This document shows positions 1-8,008 of a stretch of 45,156 bases of DNA, piece by piece. The stretch lies in NCBI RefSeq assembly GCF_003201285.1, contig NZ_QICS01000021.1:1-45156 (forward strand). Direction: 5' to 3'. Within the stretch, counting starts at the first letter, position 1, and each line of letters opens with the position of its first letter. The stretch comes from Lachnotalea glycerini (lineage in GTDB: Bacteria; Bacillota; Clostridia; Lachnospirales; Lachnospiraceae). Both the position numbers and the translations under genes were made by a program. The notes beneath the pieces were generated by a model that saw only the letters and a program-made list of their open reading frames with translations, searched no databases and had not been told where the DNA came from.

Positions 1-84
1 TGAAGAGTACAAGGTAGATAGGGCAGAGGTGGAAGTGCAGTAATGTATGGAGCTGACTGTTACTAATCGGTCGAGGGCATGACC
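1..84 (+). rRNA. 23S rRNA, 3' end (partial)
   Basis: The first ~84 bases read as the 3' end of bacterial 23S rRNA. The conserved tract GCTGACTGTTACTAATCGGT is followed by CGAGGGCATGACC, the usual last bases. The gene begins outside the window. The exact 3' end is inferred from the family pattern. Downstream genes run in the same direction, so the tRNAs that follow are probably in the same transcript. Confidence 0.9.
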
Positions 85-182
85 CAAAGAGAATAACAAA
101 CGACAAGCGAAGCTTGAAGAGCTAAGAAGCGTCAAATATTTTTCGAGTTCAATGTGCAGTTTTGAAGATACAATTATGATAA
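85..182 (+). other. 23S-tRNA spacer without 5S rRNA
   Basis: About 98 bases between the end of the 23S gene and the first tRNA. I looked for the 5S rRNA pattern (about 117 nt with a closed terminal stem) and it cannot fit here. The spacer includes a GTGCAGTTTTGA-type tract often seen in rrn spacers of this group. Confidence 0.7.
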
Positions 183-256
183 GGCCCGATGGCTCAGTTG
201 GTTAGAGCGCCGCCCTGTCACGGCGGAGGTCGTGGGTTCGAGTCCCATTCGGGTCG
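183..256 (+). tRNA. tRNA-Asp (GTC)
   Basis: A 74-nt cloverleaf. The acceptor arm GGCCCGA pairs with TCGGGTC (one G-U) and the discriminator is G. The anticodon loop CTGTCAC lies in a CCGCC/GGCGG stem, giving anticodon GTC. The T-loop is TTCGAGT. No CCA is encoded after the discriminator. Confidence 0.97.
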
Positions 257-282
257 CTTTTAATTTTATATTGTTTTACCAT

Positions 283-355
283 GGGATCATAGCTCAGCTG
301 GGAGAGCATCTGCCTTACAAGCAGAGGGTCACAGGTTCGAGCCCTGTTGGTCCCA
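283..355 (+). tRNA. tRNA-Val (TAC)
   Basis: A 73-nt cloverleaf with acceptor GGGATCA/TGGTCCC and discriminator A. The anticodon loop CTTACAA lies between TCTGC and GCAGA, giving anticodon TAC. CCA is not encoded. Confidence 0.97.
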
Positions 356-379
356 TTTTCATTTTGTAAATTAGTATTT

Positions 380-452
380 GCCGACGTGGCTCAATTGGCA
401 GAGCAGCTGACTTGTAATCAGCAGGTTATCGGTTCAAGTCCGATCGTCGGCT
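380..452 (+). tRNA. tRNA-Thr (TGT)
   Basis: A 73-nt cloverleaf with acceptor GCCGACG/CGTCGGC and discriminator T. The anticodon loop CTTGTAA lies in a GCTGA/TCAGC stem, giving anticodon TGT. CCA is not encoded. Confidence 0.97.
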
Positions 453-510
453 TGAATTGGGCGCTTAATGACAAATGATTGTTTTTTATGTTAGGTGTTT
501 CATTTTATAT

Positions 511-592
511 GGATGGGTTCCCGAGCGGCCAAAGGGGGCAGACTGTAAATCTGTTGTCTACGACTTCGAAGGTTCGAATCCTTCTCCATCCA
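511..592 (+). tRNA. tRNA-Tyr (GTA)
   Basis: An 82-nt class II tRNA with a long variable arm. The acceptor is GGATGGG paired with TCCATCC and the discriminator is A. The anticodon loop CTGTAAA gives GTA, and the variable arm follows the CTG closing side. CCA is not encoded. Confidence 0.96.
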
Positions 593-690
593 TTTTTTAA
601 GAATAGTTATTTAGTATATAGCTTACATTATCAAATTATTTATAAGTAATGCAAGAGTTCCATAATTACTTTTGAATAAAATATTAATAA

Positions 691-764
<74 letters not shown>

Positions 765-787
765 TTTTAAAACTGTATATTGGACAT

Positions 788-860
<73 letters not shown>

Positions 861-866
861 TTAGAT

Positions 867-939
867 GGGATATTAGCTCAGTTGGTAGAGCACTTGACTT
901 TTAATCAAGTTGTCCGGGGTTCGAATCCCCGATGTCTCA
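867..939 (+). tRNA. tRNA-Lys (TTT)
   Basis: A 73-nt cloverleaf with acceptor GGGATAT/ATGTCTC (two G-U pairs) and discriminator A. The anticodon loop CTTTTAA lies in a CTTGA/TCAAG stem, giving TTT. It is the last tRNA of the cluster. CCA is not encoded. Confidence 0.97.
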
Positions 940-951
940 TTTGTTATTATA

Positions 952-985
952 TAGGAAGTGTTAGTTTATAGCACTTCCTATTTTT
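952..985 (+). terminator. Rho-independent terminator of the rrn-tRNA operon
   Basis: A perfect 9-bp stem TAGGAAGTG/CACTTCCTA (952-960 with 972-980) with an 11-nt loop is followed directly by TTTTT. It ends the rRNA-tRNA transcript before the decarboxylase gene. Confidence 0.88.
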
Positions 986-1037
986 GTATATTCTAATGTT
1001 AATTATAAAATAATCGGAATAAAGGAGGTAATATATA

Positions 1038-2453
1038 TTGCTGTCATTATATGAGTTATTAAAAGAATATGATGAATCTAATTATTATCCATTTCATATG
1101 CCTGGACACAAGAGAAATCTTTTTAATAAGTTTATTAACCCATTTCAAATTGATATAACTGAAATTGACGGCTTTGATAATTTACATCATAGCGACGGCA
1201 TTTTATTGGAAGCACAAAAGAGGGCCGCAAAATTATATCATTCTGAGGAAAGCTATTTTTTAATTAATGGAACTACAGTAGGATTGCTGAGTGCTATTTC
1301 TGCATGTACAACAAAGGGAGGAACAATATTAATTGCAAGAAATTGCCATAAAGCTGTTTATAATGGAATTTTCCTCAATGAATTAAATAGTATTTATAGT
1401 TATCCACAAAATTCGCTTAAATATTGTGTAAATTGTGGATTAAACCCTGAAAATATTAAACAAATGTTAATAAATAACAAAAATATTCAAACAGTTGTAA
1501 TTACATCACCAACCTATGATGGTATTGTGTCTGATATTGAAAGTATAGCAAGGGAAGTACATAAATTCAATATACCGTTAATTGTAGATGAGGCACATGG
1601 AGCACATTTTGGATTTCATCCGTATTTTCCATATAATTCAATAAAAATGGGTGCTGATATCGTAGTTCATAGCGTTCATAAAACTTTACCCTCCTTAACA
1701 CAAACGGCTTTAATTCATGTGAATGGGACTATTGTTGACAGGGAAAAATTAAAAAAATATTTAAACATATATCAGACAAGCAGTCCATCATATTTATTAA
1801 TGGCAAGTATTGATTATTGTATAAATCTTATTGATAACAAAGGGAAAGATTTGTTTAGAGAGTATGTAGATCGGTTAATTTATCTGAGATGCGAATTGTC
1901 TAAATTAAAAAAGATAGAGATAGTTGATGAATCTATAGTTGGACATAATAGCATATTTGGGTTAGACAGGTCAAAATTAATTATATCTGTTAAAAATACC
2001 GATATAACCGGTATGGATTTATATAAAAGACTGTTAAATCAATATCATTTACAGATGGAAATGGCAGCAGGTGACTATGTGTTAGGTATGACATCAATAA
2101 TGGATAGCATGGAAGGGTTTCAAAGATTAATAGATGCGCTAATTGAAATTGATAAAAGTATAAATTATGTTGATAGTAATTATGATTTCAATTCATGCTT
2201 AGAATCTGAGATTTATTATTCAATAGCAGAAGCTCAAAAGCAGGAAGCAGTGAAATGTAATATAGAGTATGCAAAAGGTAGAATTTCTGCGGAGTATTTG
2301 TATTTGTATCCGCCCGGTGTACCTCTTTTGGTTCCAGGAGAAGTAATTAGTGGTAATCTAATTAGAAATGTGAGAGAATATAAAAAGCAAGGACTTAGTA
2401 TAGAAGGTATGTTAGATGAGGAAAATCAGATAATTCAAGTGATTAAGGAATAA
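1038..2453 (+). CDS. Orn/Lys/Arg decarboxylase family PLP enzyme (YaaO/SpeA-like)
   Basis: A 471-aa cytoplasmic PLP-dependent decarboxylase of fold type I (Orn/Lys/Arg decarboxylase family). The family signature HMPGHKR sits near the N-terminus (residues 20-26). The PLP site is visible as VDEAHGAH (the Asp contacts the pyridine N) and as SVHKTLPS, where K215 is the likely Schiff-base lysine. The C-terminal domain carries the typical YPPGVPLLVPGE stretch. The substrate (arginine, lysine or ornithine) cannot be read from motifs. The start is TTG at 1038, chosen because AAAGGAGG lies 9-16 bases upstream and the N-terminus aligns with the family. It sits beside a nucleotide-kinase-like gene as yaaO sits beside tmk in Bacillus subtilis. 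Confidence 0.9.
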   Translation: MLSLYELLKEYDESNYYPFHMPGHKRNLFNKFINPFQIDITEIDGFDNLHHSDGILLEAQKRAAKLYHSEESYFLINGTTVGLLSAISACTTKGGTILIARNCHKAVYNGIFLNELNSIYSYPQNSLKYCVNCGLNPENIKQMLINNKNIQTVVITSPTYDGIVSDIESIAREVHKFNIPLIVDEAHGAHFGFHPYFPYNSIKMGADIVVHSVHKTLPSLTQTALIHVNGTIVDREKLKKYLNIYQTSSPSYLLMASIDYCINLIDNKGKDLFREYVDRLIYLRCELSKLKKIEIVDESIVGHNSIFGLDRSKLIISVKNTDITGMDLYKRLLNQYHLQMEMAAGDYVLGMTSIMDSMEGFQRLIDALIEIDKSINYVDSNYDFNSCLESEIYYSIAEAQKQEAVKCNIEYAKGRISAEYLYLYPPGVPLLVPGEVISGNLIRNVREYKKQGLSIEGMLDEENQIIQVIKE

Positions 2454-2541
2454 ATTTATTTAAATTAGTTGATTTAAGTTTTATAGAAATAAAGAGTTAA
2501 TAAATAATAAAAGGTTGATAAGTGAAGGAATATGTGGATAA

Positions 2542-3132
2542 ATGGGTAAAATATTTTATATTATTGGGAAAAGTTCATCAGGAAAAGATACGATATATAA
2601 AAGAGTTCAAAAAGATGCATCGCTCAATTTAAATAGTATTGTAATGTATACAACAAGACCAATTCGCGATGGAGAAACAAACGGCGTTGAGTATTTTTTT
2701 GTAAACGATGAAGAGCTTGATGCACTGAAAAGGGAAGGAAAAGTTATTGAAGTAAGAGCTTATCAAACTGTTTATGGACTTTGGAGGTATTTTACCGTAG
2801 ATGATAATCAGATTAATATTGAAAATAATAATTATTTAATGATTGGAACGGTAGAATCGTTTATAAAAACAAAAAAATATTATGGAAATGATTTGATTAT
2901 ACCAATTTATATAGAGGTAGACGATGGGATTCGATTAGAGAGAGCACTAAGGCGAGAGCAGTTGCAAAAGTTTCCTAAATATGAAGAGATGTGTAGAAGA
3001 TTTATTGCAGATCAGCAGGATTTTTCAGAAGAAAAGATACTGAAGGCAGGAATAGGAATAAGATTTCAGAACAATAATTTAGAAAATTGTGTCATGGAAG
3101 TTTCTAAATATATAAACAAGGTTGTAAATTAA
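2542..3132 (+). CDS. Guanylate-kinase-like P-loop protein
   Basis: A 196-aa protein of the guanylate kinase fold. After the P-loop come the GMP-binding-type segment YTTRPIRDGETNGVEYFFV and a LID/C-terminal region with arginines (RALRREQ). A true Gmk would convert GMP to GDP with ATP. The P-loop reads GKSSSGKDT rather than the usual GxSGxGK[ST]T, and the segment YQTVYGLWRYFT departs from the common YYGT pattern. This may therefore be a paralogue rather than the essential enzyme. It occupies the slot of tmk in the Bacillus order (after yaaO, before yaaR). No clear ribosome binding site precedes the ATG (only AGTGAAGGAATATG-like sequence), so translation may be modest. Confidence 0.75.
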   Translation: MGKIFYIIGKSSSGKDTIYKRVQKDASLNLNSIVMYTTRPIRDGETNGVEYFFVNDEELDALKREGKVIEVRAYQTVYGLWRYFTVDDNQINIENNNYLMIGTVESFIKTKKYYGNDLIIPIYIEVDDGIRLERALRREQLQKFPKYEEMCRRFIADQQDFSEEKILKAGIGIRFQNNNLENCVMEVSKYINKVVN

Positions 3133-3151
3133 AAATTCTTTATGGTATAAT
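3122..3151 (+). promoter_or_regulatory. Sigma-A promoter for the yaaR-holB operon
   Basis: TTGTAA (3122-3127), an 18-nt spacer and a perfect TATAAT (3146-3151), about 95 bases upstream of the yaaR start. The -35 box overlaps the end of the preceding gene. Confidence 0.6.
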
Positions 3152-3244
3152 ATAAATACATTAGGTAAATAAAGAAATTAAATATTTAGCTGATTGGTAA
3201 AGCAAGGATTTAAAATAGAAATTTAAATTAAAAGAGGTGAAAAT

Positions 3245-3685
3245 GTGAATTTAAAGGTTAATGAAAGTTCATCTGCCGCTGCAATTGATAATACTCAAAA
3301 GCTACAGCAAAAGGATAATAGTTTTAAGTTTACTTTAATTAGCAGCATACAGGAGAAAGATTTACAAGATAAACTAAATGGCTTGATGCAAGAGATTGGA
3401 GAGCAGGGAGACAAGCTTGCCAAGCACATGGATATTCGCGACATGAAGAAATACAGAGGTCTGGTTAAGGAATTTATGAATGAAGTAGTTACCCGTTCAC
3501 ATGAATTCTCCAGAGAAAACTTTCTAGATAGAAGAGGTCGTCATAGAGTATATGGTATTGTGAGACTGGTGGATGAAAATCTGGATGAACTTGCCAAGGA
3601 ATTAATGAGTGATGAGAAAGATCATCTTAATATTTTAAGTAAGATAGATGAAATAAAAGGATTATTATTGGATATAGCCACATAA
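3245..3685 (+). CDS. yaaR: YaaR family protein (DUF327)
   Basis: A 146-aa helical protein of the YaaR/DUF327 family, whose biochemical role is not established. Residues ~30-146 carry the family pattern: an amphipathic helix with [20 protein letters not shown], then [41 protein letters not shown]. There is no signal peptide or membrane segment. The start is GTG at 3245 with AAAAGAGGTG just upstream. The ATG at 3243 is out of frame. The gene lies directly upstream of holB, as in Bacillus subtilis, which supports the assignment. Confidence 0.88.
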   Translation: MNLKVNESSSAAAIDNTQKLQQKDNSFKFTLISSIQEKDLQDKLNGLMQEIGEQGDKLAKHMDIRDMKKYRGLVKEFMNEVVTRSHEFSRENFLDRRGRHRVYGIVRLVDENLDELAKELMSDEKDHLNILSKIDEIKGLLLDIAT

Positions 3686-3706
3686 TAATAGATTGGAGTA
3701 CCAAAA

Positions 3707-4696
3707 ATGTCTGGATTTAAGAATATAATAGGTCATAAACAGGTTATTGAACATCTAAGGAGTGCAATTAAGCTTGATAAGGTATCTCATGCCTATATAT
3801 TAAATGGGGAAGAGGGATCAGGTAAGAAAATGTTAGCCTCGGCTTTTGCAATGACGCTTCAATGTGAAACTGGAAATGATGAGCCATGTGGAAAGTGTAA
3901 GTCATGTATACAGGCAATGAATAATAATCATCCAGATATTATATGGGTAACCCATGAAAAGCCAGGTAGCATTGGTGTGGATGATATAAGGGTACAATTA
4001 AATAATGATATTGGAATTAAACCGTATAGCAGTAATTATAAGATATATATTATAAATGAAGCAGATAAATTGACTTTACAAGCTCAGAACGCATTATTAA
4101 AGACTCTGGAGGAACCTCCAGCCTATGCAGTTATTGTTTTACTGACAGTGAATCACGAAGCATTGCTTCAAACTATATTGTCAAGATGTATTACACTTAA
4201 CTTAAGGTTTGTAGAAGATGATTTAATTAAGAGATATTTGATGGAAGTAAAACAGGTTCCGGATTATAAAGCGAATATAAGTGTAGCATTTGCACAGGGT
4301 AATGTTGGAAAGGCTATAAATCTGGCATCAACAGAAGATTTTGATCAGCTTAAAGATGATACATTTTCGATGCTTAGAAATATGAATGATATGGAGATGT
4401 ATGAGGTAATAGAATATATTAAAAAAATAGCGGAAAATAAATTAAACATTGAAGATTATTTAGATTTAATTACAATGTGGTTTCGGGATGTTTTATTATT
4501 TAAAGCTACGAATGATGTAAATAGTTTAGTGTTTAAAGATAGTATATCAGATATTAAAAAGCAAGCAAATGAAAGATCATACAATGGAATAGAGAATATC
4601 ATAGATGCGATTGATAAAGCAAAGGTGCGTTTAAAAGCAAATGTAAATTTTGAGTTGGTAATGGAGCTTTTATTGCTTACAATGAAAGAAAATTAA
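3707..4696 (+). CDS. holB: DNA polymerase III subunit delta'
   Basis: A 329-aa clamp-loader subunit that, with delta and tau/gamma, loads the beta clamp on DNA. The AAA+ features are visible: a Walker A-like loop GEEGSGKK (34-41), a zinc module of four cysteines (C53, C61, C64, C67), a NEADKLT segment in the Walker B position (no classical DExx box), and LLKTLEEPP with a sensor-type SRC motif (LSRCITL). Length and order match the family. It is 21 bases after yaaR and upstream of ricT in one operon. Confidence 0.92.
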   Translation: MSGFKNIIGHKQVIEHLRSAIKLDKVSHAYILNGEEGSGKKMLASAFAMTLQCETGNDEPCGKCKSCIQAMNNNHPDIIWVTHEKPGSIGVDDIRVQLNNDIGIKPYSSNYKIYIINEADKLTLQAQNALLKTLEEPPAYAVIVLLTVNHEALLQTILSRCITLNLRFVEDDLIKRYLMEVKQVPDYKANISVAFAQGNVGKAINLASTEDFDQLKDDTFSMLRNMNDMEMYEVIEYIKKIAENKLNIEDYLDLITMWFRDVLLFKATNDVNSLVFKDSISDIKKQANERSYNGIENIIDAIDKAKVRLKANVNFELVMELLLLTMKEN

Positions 4697-4744
4697 TGAT
4701 TTAATATAGAAAGACATGATGAAAGAGACGCGAAAGGAGCAAGG

Positions 4745-5653
4745 ATGATAAAAATTATTGGTGTTAGATTCAGGGCTGCGGGCAAAATTTATTTTTTTGA
4801 CCCAAAGGATTTTGACATAAATGTGGGAGATCATGTTATTGTGGAAACTGCGAGAGGAATAGAGTATGGTGCAGTTGTAATAGGTCCCAGAGAGGTTGAA
4901 GATTCAAAGGTTGTACAGCCATTAAAGGATGTTATCAGAGTTGCAACCTGTGATGATGATGAAATTGAAGCAAATAATAAAGCAAAAGAAAAAGATGCTT
5001 TTAAGATTTGCTTAGAGAAAATAAACAAGCATGGATTGGAAATGAAGTTAATCGATGCCGAATATACATTTGATAATAATAAGGTATTGTTTTATTTTAC
5101 AGCTGACGGAAGAATAGATTTTAGAGAATTGGTTAAGGATTTAGCTGCTGTTTTTAAAACCAGAATAGAGCTTCGTCAAATTGGAGTAAGAGATGAAACA
5201 AAAATATTAGGTGGAATTGGAATTTGTGGAAGAAGTCTTTGCTGCAATACCCACTTATCTGAATTTGCACCTGTGTCAATTAAAATGGCAAAAGAACAGA
5301 ATCTATCTTTAAATCCAACTAAAATATCAGGAGTTTGTGGCAGATTAATGTGCTGTCTTAAAAATGAGGAAGAAACTTATGAGGAATTAAACGGTCGATT
5401 ACCTAATGTAGGAGATTTTGTAACAACTGATGATAACTTAAAGGGTGAAGTTCAAAGTGTTAATGTACTAAGGCAATTGGTAAAAGTAATTGTTACACTT
5501 AATGATGAGAAAGAAATCAGAGAGTATAAGCTAAACCAATTAAGGTTTAAACCAAAGAGAAAGAAAGAAAAAATTGATTTGTCTGATGCCCAGTTAAGAG
5601 AATTAGAATATTTAGAAAAAAGTGAAGGGAAATCTAAGCTAGATGACAATTAA
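4745..5653 (+). CDS. ricT: RicT/YaaT PSP1-domain protein
   Basis: A 302-aa protein of the PSP1 C-terminal domain family. In Bacillus subtilis RicT (YaaT) works with RicA and RicF in a complex that carries [4Fe-4S] clusters and affects mRNA processing by RNase Y, sporulation and competence. Six cysteines that can hold clusters are visible in two CGRxxCC motifs (C161, C166, C167 and C198, C203, C204). The C-terminus is a basic, charged tail. An AAAGGAGCAAGG ribosome site precedes the ATG. It is translationally overlapped by trmN6: the next start lies inside its last four codons. Confidence 0.92.
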   Translation: MIKIIGVRFRAAGKIYFFDPKDFDINVGDHVIVETARGIEYGAVVIGPREVEDSKVVQPLKDVIRVATCDDDEIEANNKAKEKDAFKICLEKINKHGLEMKLIDAEYTFDNNKVLFYFTADGRIDFRELVKDLAAVFKTRIELRQIGVRDETKILGGIGICGRSLCCNTHLSEFAPVSIKMAKEQNLSLNPTKISGVCGRLMCCLKNEEETYEELNGRLPNVGDFVTTDDNLKGEVQSVNVLRQLVKVIVTLNDEKEIREYKLNQLRFKPKRKKEKIDLSDAQLRELEYLEKSEGKSKLDDN

Positions 5654-6380
5654 GCTTAATCAGAATGAGAGACTGGATGAACTGCACAGAAACGGTTATT
5701 ACATTATACAAAATCCTGGAAAATTTTGCTTTGGCATGGATGCTGTACTATTATCAGGATATACCAAGGTAAAGCAAGGGGAAAAAGCATTGGATTTGGG
5801 TACCGGTACCGGTATTATTCCTATTCTTTTAGAAGCAAAAACGCAGGGGAAACATTTTACTGGTCTTGAAATTCAAGAGGAAAGTGCAGATATGGCACGC
5901 AGAAGTGTATCTTATAATCATTTAGAAGATAAAATTAATATTGTAACAGGTGATATTAAGGGGGCCTCAGAATTATTTGGGGCTGCCTCTTTTGATGTTA
6001 TAACAACAAACCCTCCATATATGACGAATAGCCATGGACTTATTAATCCAGAACAGCCAAAAGCAATCGCGAGGCATGAGATATTTTGCAGCTTGGAGGA
6101 TATAATTAGAGAAAGTGCCAGAATTTTAAAAGTAAACGGTAGATTTTATATGGTGCATCGTCCATTCCGTTTAGCTGAAATTATGACAACTCTGGTTCAG
6201 TATAAATTGGAACCCAAAAGAATGAAGCTGGTATATCCGTTTATTGATAAAGAGCCAAATATGGTATTAATTGAAGCATTAAAGGGAGGAAAATCAAGAA
6301 TAACGGTTGAGAAACCTTTGATTGTATATAAAGAGCAGGGAAAATATACAGATGAAATCTATGATATTTATGGTTATTAG
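5643..6380 (+). CDS. trmN6: tRNA1(Val) (adenine37-N6)-methyltransferase family protein
   Basis: A 245-aa SAM-dependent methyltransferase (TrmN6/YabB family). The N-terminal family signature ERLDEL...IIQNPGKFCFGMDAVLL is followed by the SAM loop DLGTGTG (51-57) and the N6-adenine catalytic motif NPPY (123-126). The family methylates A37 of tRNA(Val); the precise substrate here is inferred. The start overlaps the end of ricT by 11 bases, which argues for coupled translation, and the N-terminus fits the family at this start. Confidence 0.88.
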   Translation: MTIKLNQNERLDELHRNGYYIIQNPGKFCFGMDAVLLSGYTKVKQGEKALDLGTGTGIIPILLEAKTQGKHFTGLEIQEESADMARRSVSYNHLEDKINIVTGDIKGASELFGAASFDVITTNPPYMTNSHGLINPEQPKAIARHEIFCSLEDIIRESARILKVNGRFYMVHRPFRLAEIMTTLVQYKLEPKRMKLVYPFIDKEPNMVLIEALKGGKSRITVEKPLIVYKEQGKYTDEIYDIYGY

Positions 6381-6448
6381 TAGATGGCAATGCGAAGAGG
6401 CAAATTATTTACAAATGTGTGAATAGGAAAGCTTAAAGAGAGGAAAAC

Positions 6449-7294
6449 ATGTCAGGAAAATTATATTTATGTGCAACACCAATTGGAAATTTGGAAGATA
6501 TTACTTTTAGAGTAATAAGAATTTTAAAAGAAGTTGATTTAATTGCAGCGGAGGATACCAGAAACAGCATTAAGCTATTAAACCACTTTGAAATAAAAAC
6601 GCCAATGACCAGCTATCATGAATTCAATAAGTATGATAAGGCAAAGCAATTAGTTGATAAAATGCTTAACGGTAAGAATATTGCTCTCATTACAGATGCA
6701 GGAACACCAGGAATATCGGACCCTGGAGAAGAGTTGGTTAAACAGTGTTATGAAAATGGTATTGAAGTAACGTCTTTGCCCGGAGCAGTTGCATGTATTA
6801 CTGCATTGACTCTTTCCGGCTTATCGACTAGAAGATTTTGTTTTGAAGCGTTTTTACCGGCTGATAAAAAGGAAAAAGCACTTATTTTGGAAAGTCTTAA
6901 AAATGAAACCAGAACAATAATTTGTTACGAAGCACCGCATCGGTTGCTTAAGACCTTAGAGGAGCTGTATCTTAATCTGGGAGATAGAAAAATTACGATT
7001 TGCAGAGAGTTAACTAAAAAGCATGAGACTGTATTTTTATCAACCTTTACTCAAGCGTTGGATTATTATAAAGAAAATGAGCCAAAGGGAGAATGCGTGA
7101 TTGTAATAGAAGGAAAAAGCTTTCAGGAGCTGACTAATGAGAGTAGGCAAAAGTGGTGCGAGTTGTCCTTAAAAGAGCATATGGAGCATTATGAAGAACA
7201 AGGGATAGAGCATAAGGAGGCTATGAAATCAGTAGCAAAGGACAGGGGTATTTCGAAAAGAGAGGTATACAGTGCACTTCTAAACGGGAGGTGA
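6449..7294 (+). CDS. rsmI: 16S rRNA (cytidine1402-2'-O)-methyltransferase
   Basis: A 281-aa tetrapyrrole-methylase-fold enzyme that 2'-O-methylates C1402 of 16S rRNA with SAM. It starts with the family signature LYLCATPIGNLEDIT. AAEDTRNS (33-40) and the SAM loop DAGTPGISDPGE (83-94) follow, then the CYEAPHRLLKTL segment. The C-terminal extension ends in a basic helix (ISKREVYSALL). It completes the yaaR-to-rsmI housekeeping run. The following response-regulator gene starts 7 bases downstream with its ribosome site inside the rsmI stop region. Confidence 0.94.
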   Translation: MSGKLYLCATPIGNLEDITFRVIRILKEVDLIAAEDTRNSIKLLNHFEIKTPMTSYHEFNKYDKAKQLVDKMLNGKNIALITDAGTPGISDPGEELVKQCYENGIEVTSLPGAVACITALTLSGLSTRRFCFEAFLPADKKEKALILESLKNETRTIICYEAPHRLLKTLEELYLNLGDRKITICRELTKKHETVFLSTFTQALDYYKENEPKGECVIVIEGKSFQELTNESRQKWCELSLKEHMEHYEEQGIEHKEAMKSVAKDRGISKREVYSALLNGR

Positions 7295-7300
7295 TATTTT

Positions 7301-8008
7301 ATGGCAGAGGTACTTATCGTTGATGATGAACAAGAAATTGTAGAGCTTTTGACAATTTATCTTAAAAATAGCGGATTTCAGTCTTATGGTGTATACGATG
7401 GTCTATCCGCCCTAAAAATTTTAAAGGAAAGAAAAATTGATGTCATATTGTTGGATGTTATGCTGCCTGACACAGATGGATTTTCATTAATCAGAGAAAT
7501 TCAGAAGACTTATGATGTACCTATTATGTTTTTATCTGCCAAAGGAGAAGATGCAGATAAAATATTGGGTCTGGGTCTGGGAGCAGATGATTATGTGGTT
7601 AAGCCTTTTAATCCACTTGAGGTTGTTGCAAGAATTCAGGTTTTATTAAGAAGATATAGAAAAATAAAACAGGGGGAAGAAAATTTAATTCATGAGGAAA
7701 CGAACCTTAAAGTAGATGAACTTTGTATCAATAGGGCTAGATGTGAAGTGTTTAAAGGAGCTAAAAGACTTGTCTTAACCTCCATGGAATATAAATTACT
7801 GTTATTTCTTGCCTTAAATCCTAATCGTGTTTTTACAAAAAGACAATTATATGAAAATGTCTGGGAGGAGGAATATGAGGGAGATGAGAATATTATTATG
7901 GTTTATATTTGTAAACTAAGAGACAAGATAGAGGAAGATTCACAAAAACCTAAGTATATTAAGACAATAAGAGGCCTTGGTTATCGCTTTGAAGGGAAAT
8001 TATTATGA
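7301..8008 (+). CDS. OmpR-family response regulator
   Basis: A 235-aa two-component response regulator. The receiver domain (1-~118) has the acidic pair D8/D9, the phospho-acceptor D52 (ILLDVMLPD), a conserved Ser/Thr region (MFLSAKG) and K in VVKPFNP. A winged-helix DNA-binding domain (~135-233) ends in YIKTIRGLGYRFEG. The ribosome site GGGAGGTGA lies 7-15 bases before the ATG. It overlaps the histidine kinase gene by ATGA. Overall it resembles the VanR/PhoP-type class. Its stimulus is unknown. The tight link to rsmI means it may be partly read from the housekeeping promoter. Confidence 0.93.
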   Translation: MAEVLIVDDEQEIVELLTIYLKNSGFQSYGVYDGLSALKILKERKIDVILLDVMLPDTDGFSLIREIQKTYDVPIMFLSAKGEDADKILGLGLGADDYVVKPFNPLEVVARIQVLLRRYRKIKQGEENLIHEETNLKVDELCINRARCEVFKGAKRLVLTSMEYKLLLFLALNPNRVFTKRQLYENVWEEEYEGDENIIMVYICKLRDKIEEDSQKPKYIKTIRGLGYRFEGKLL

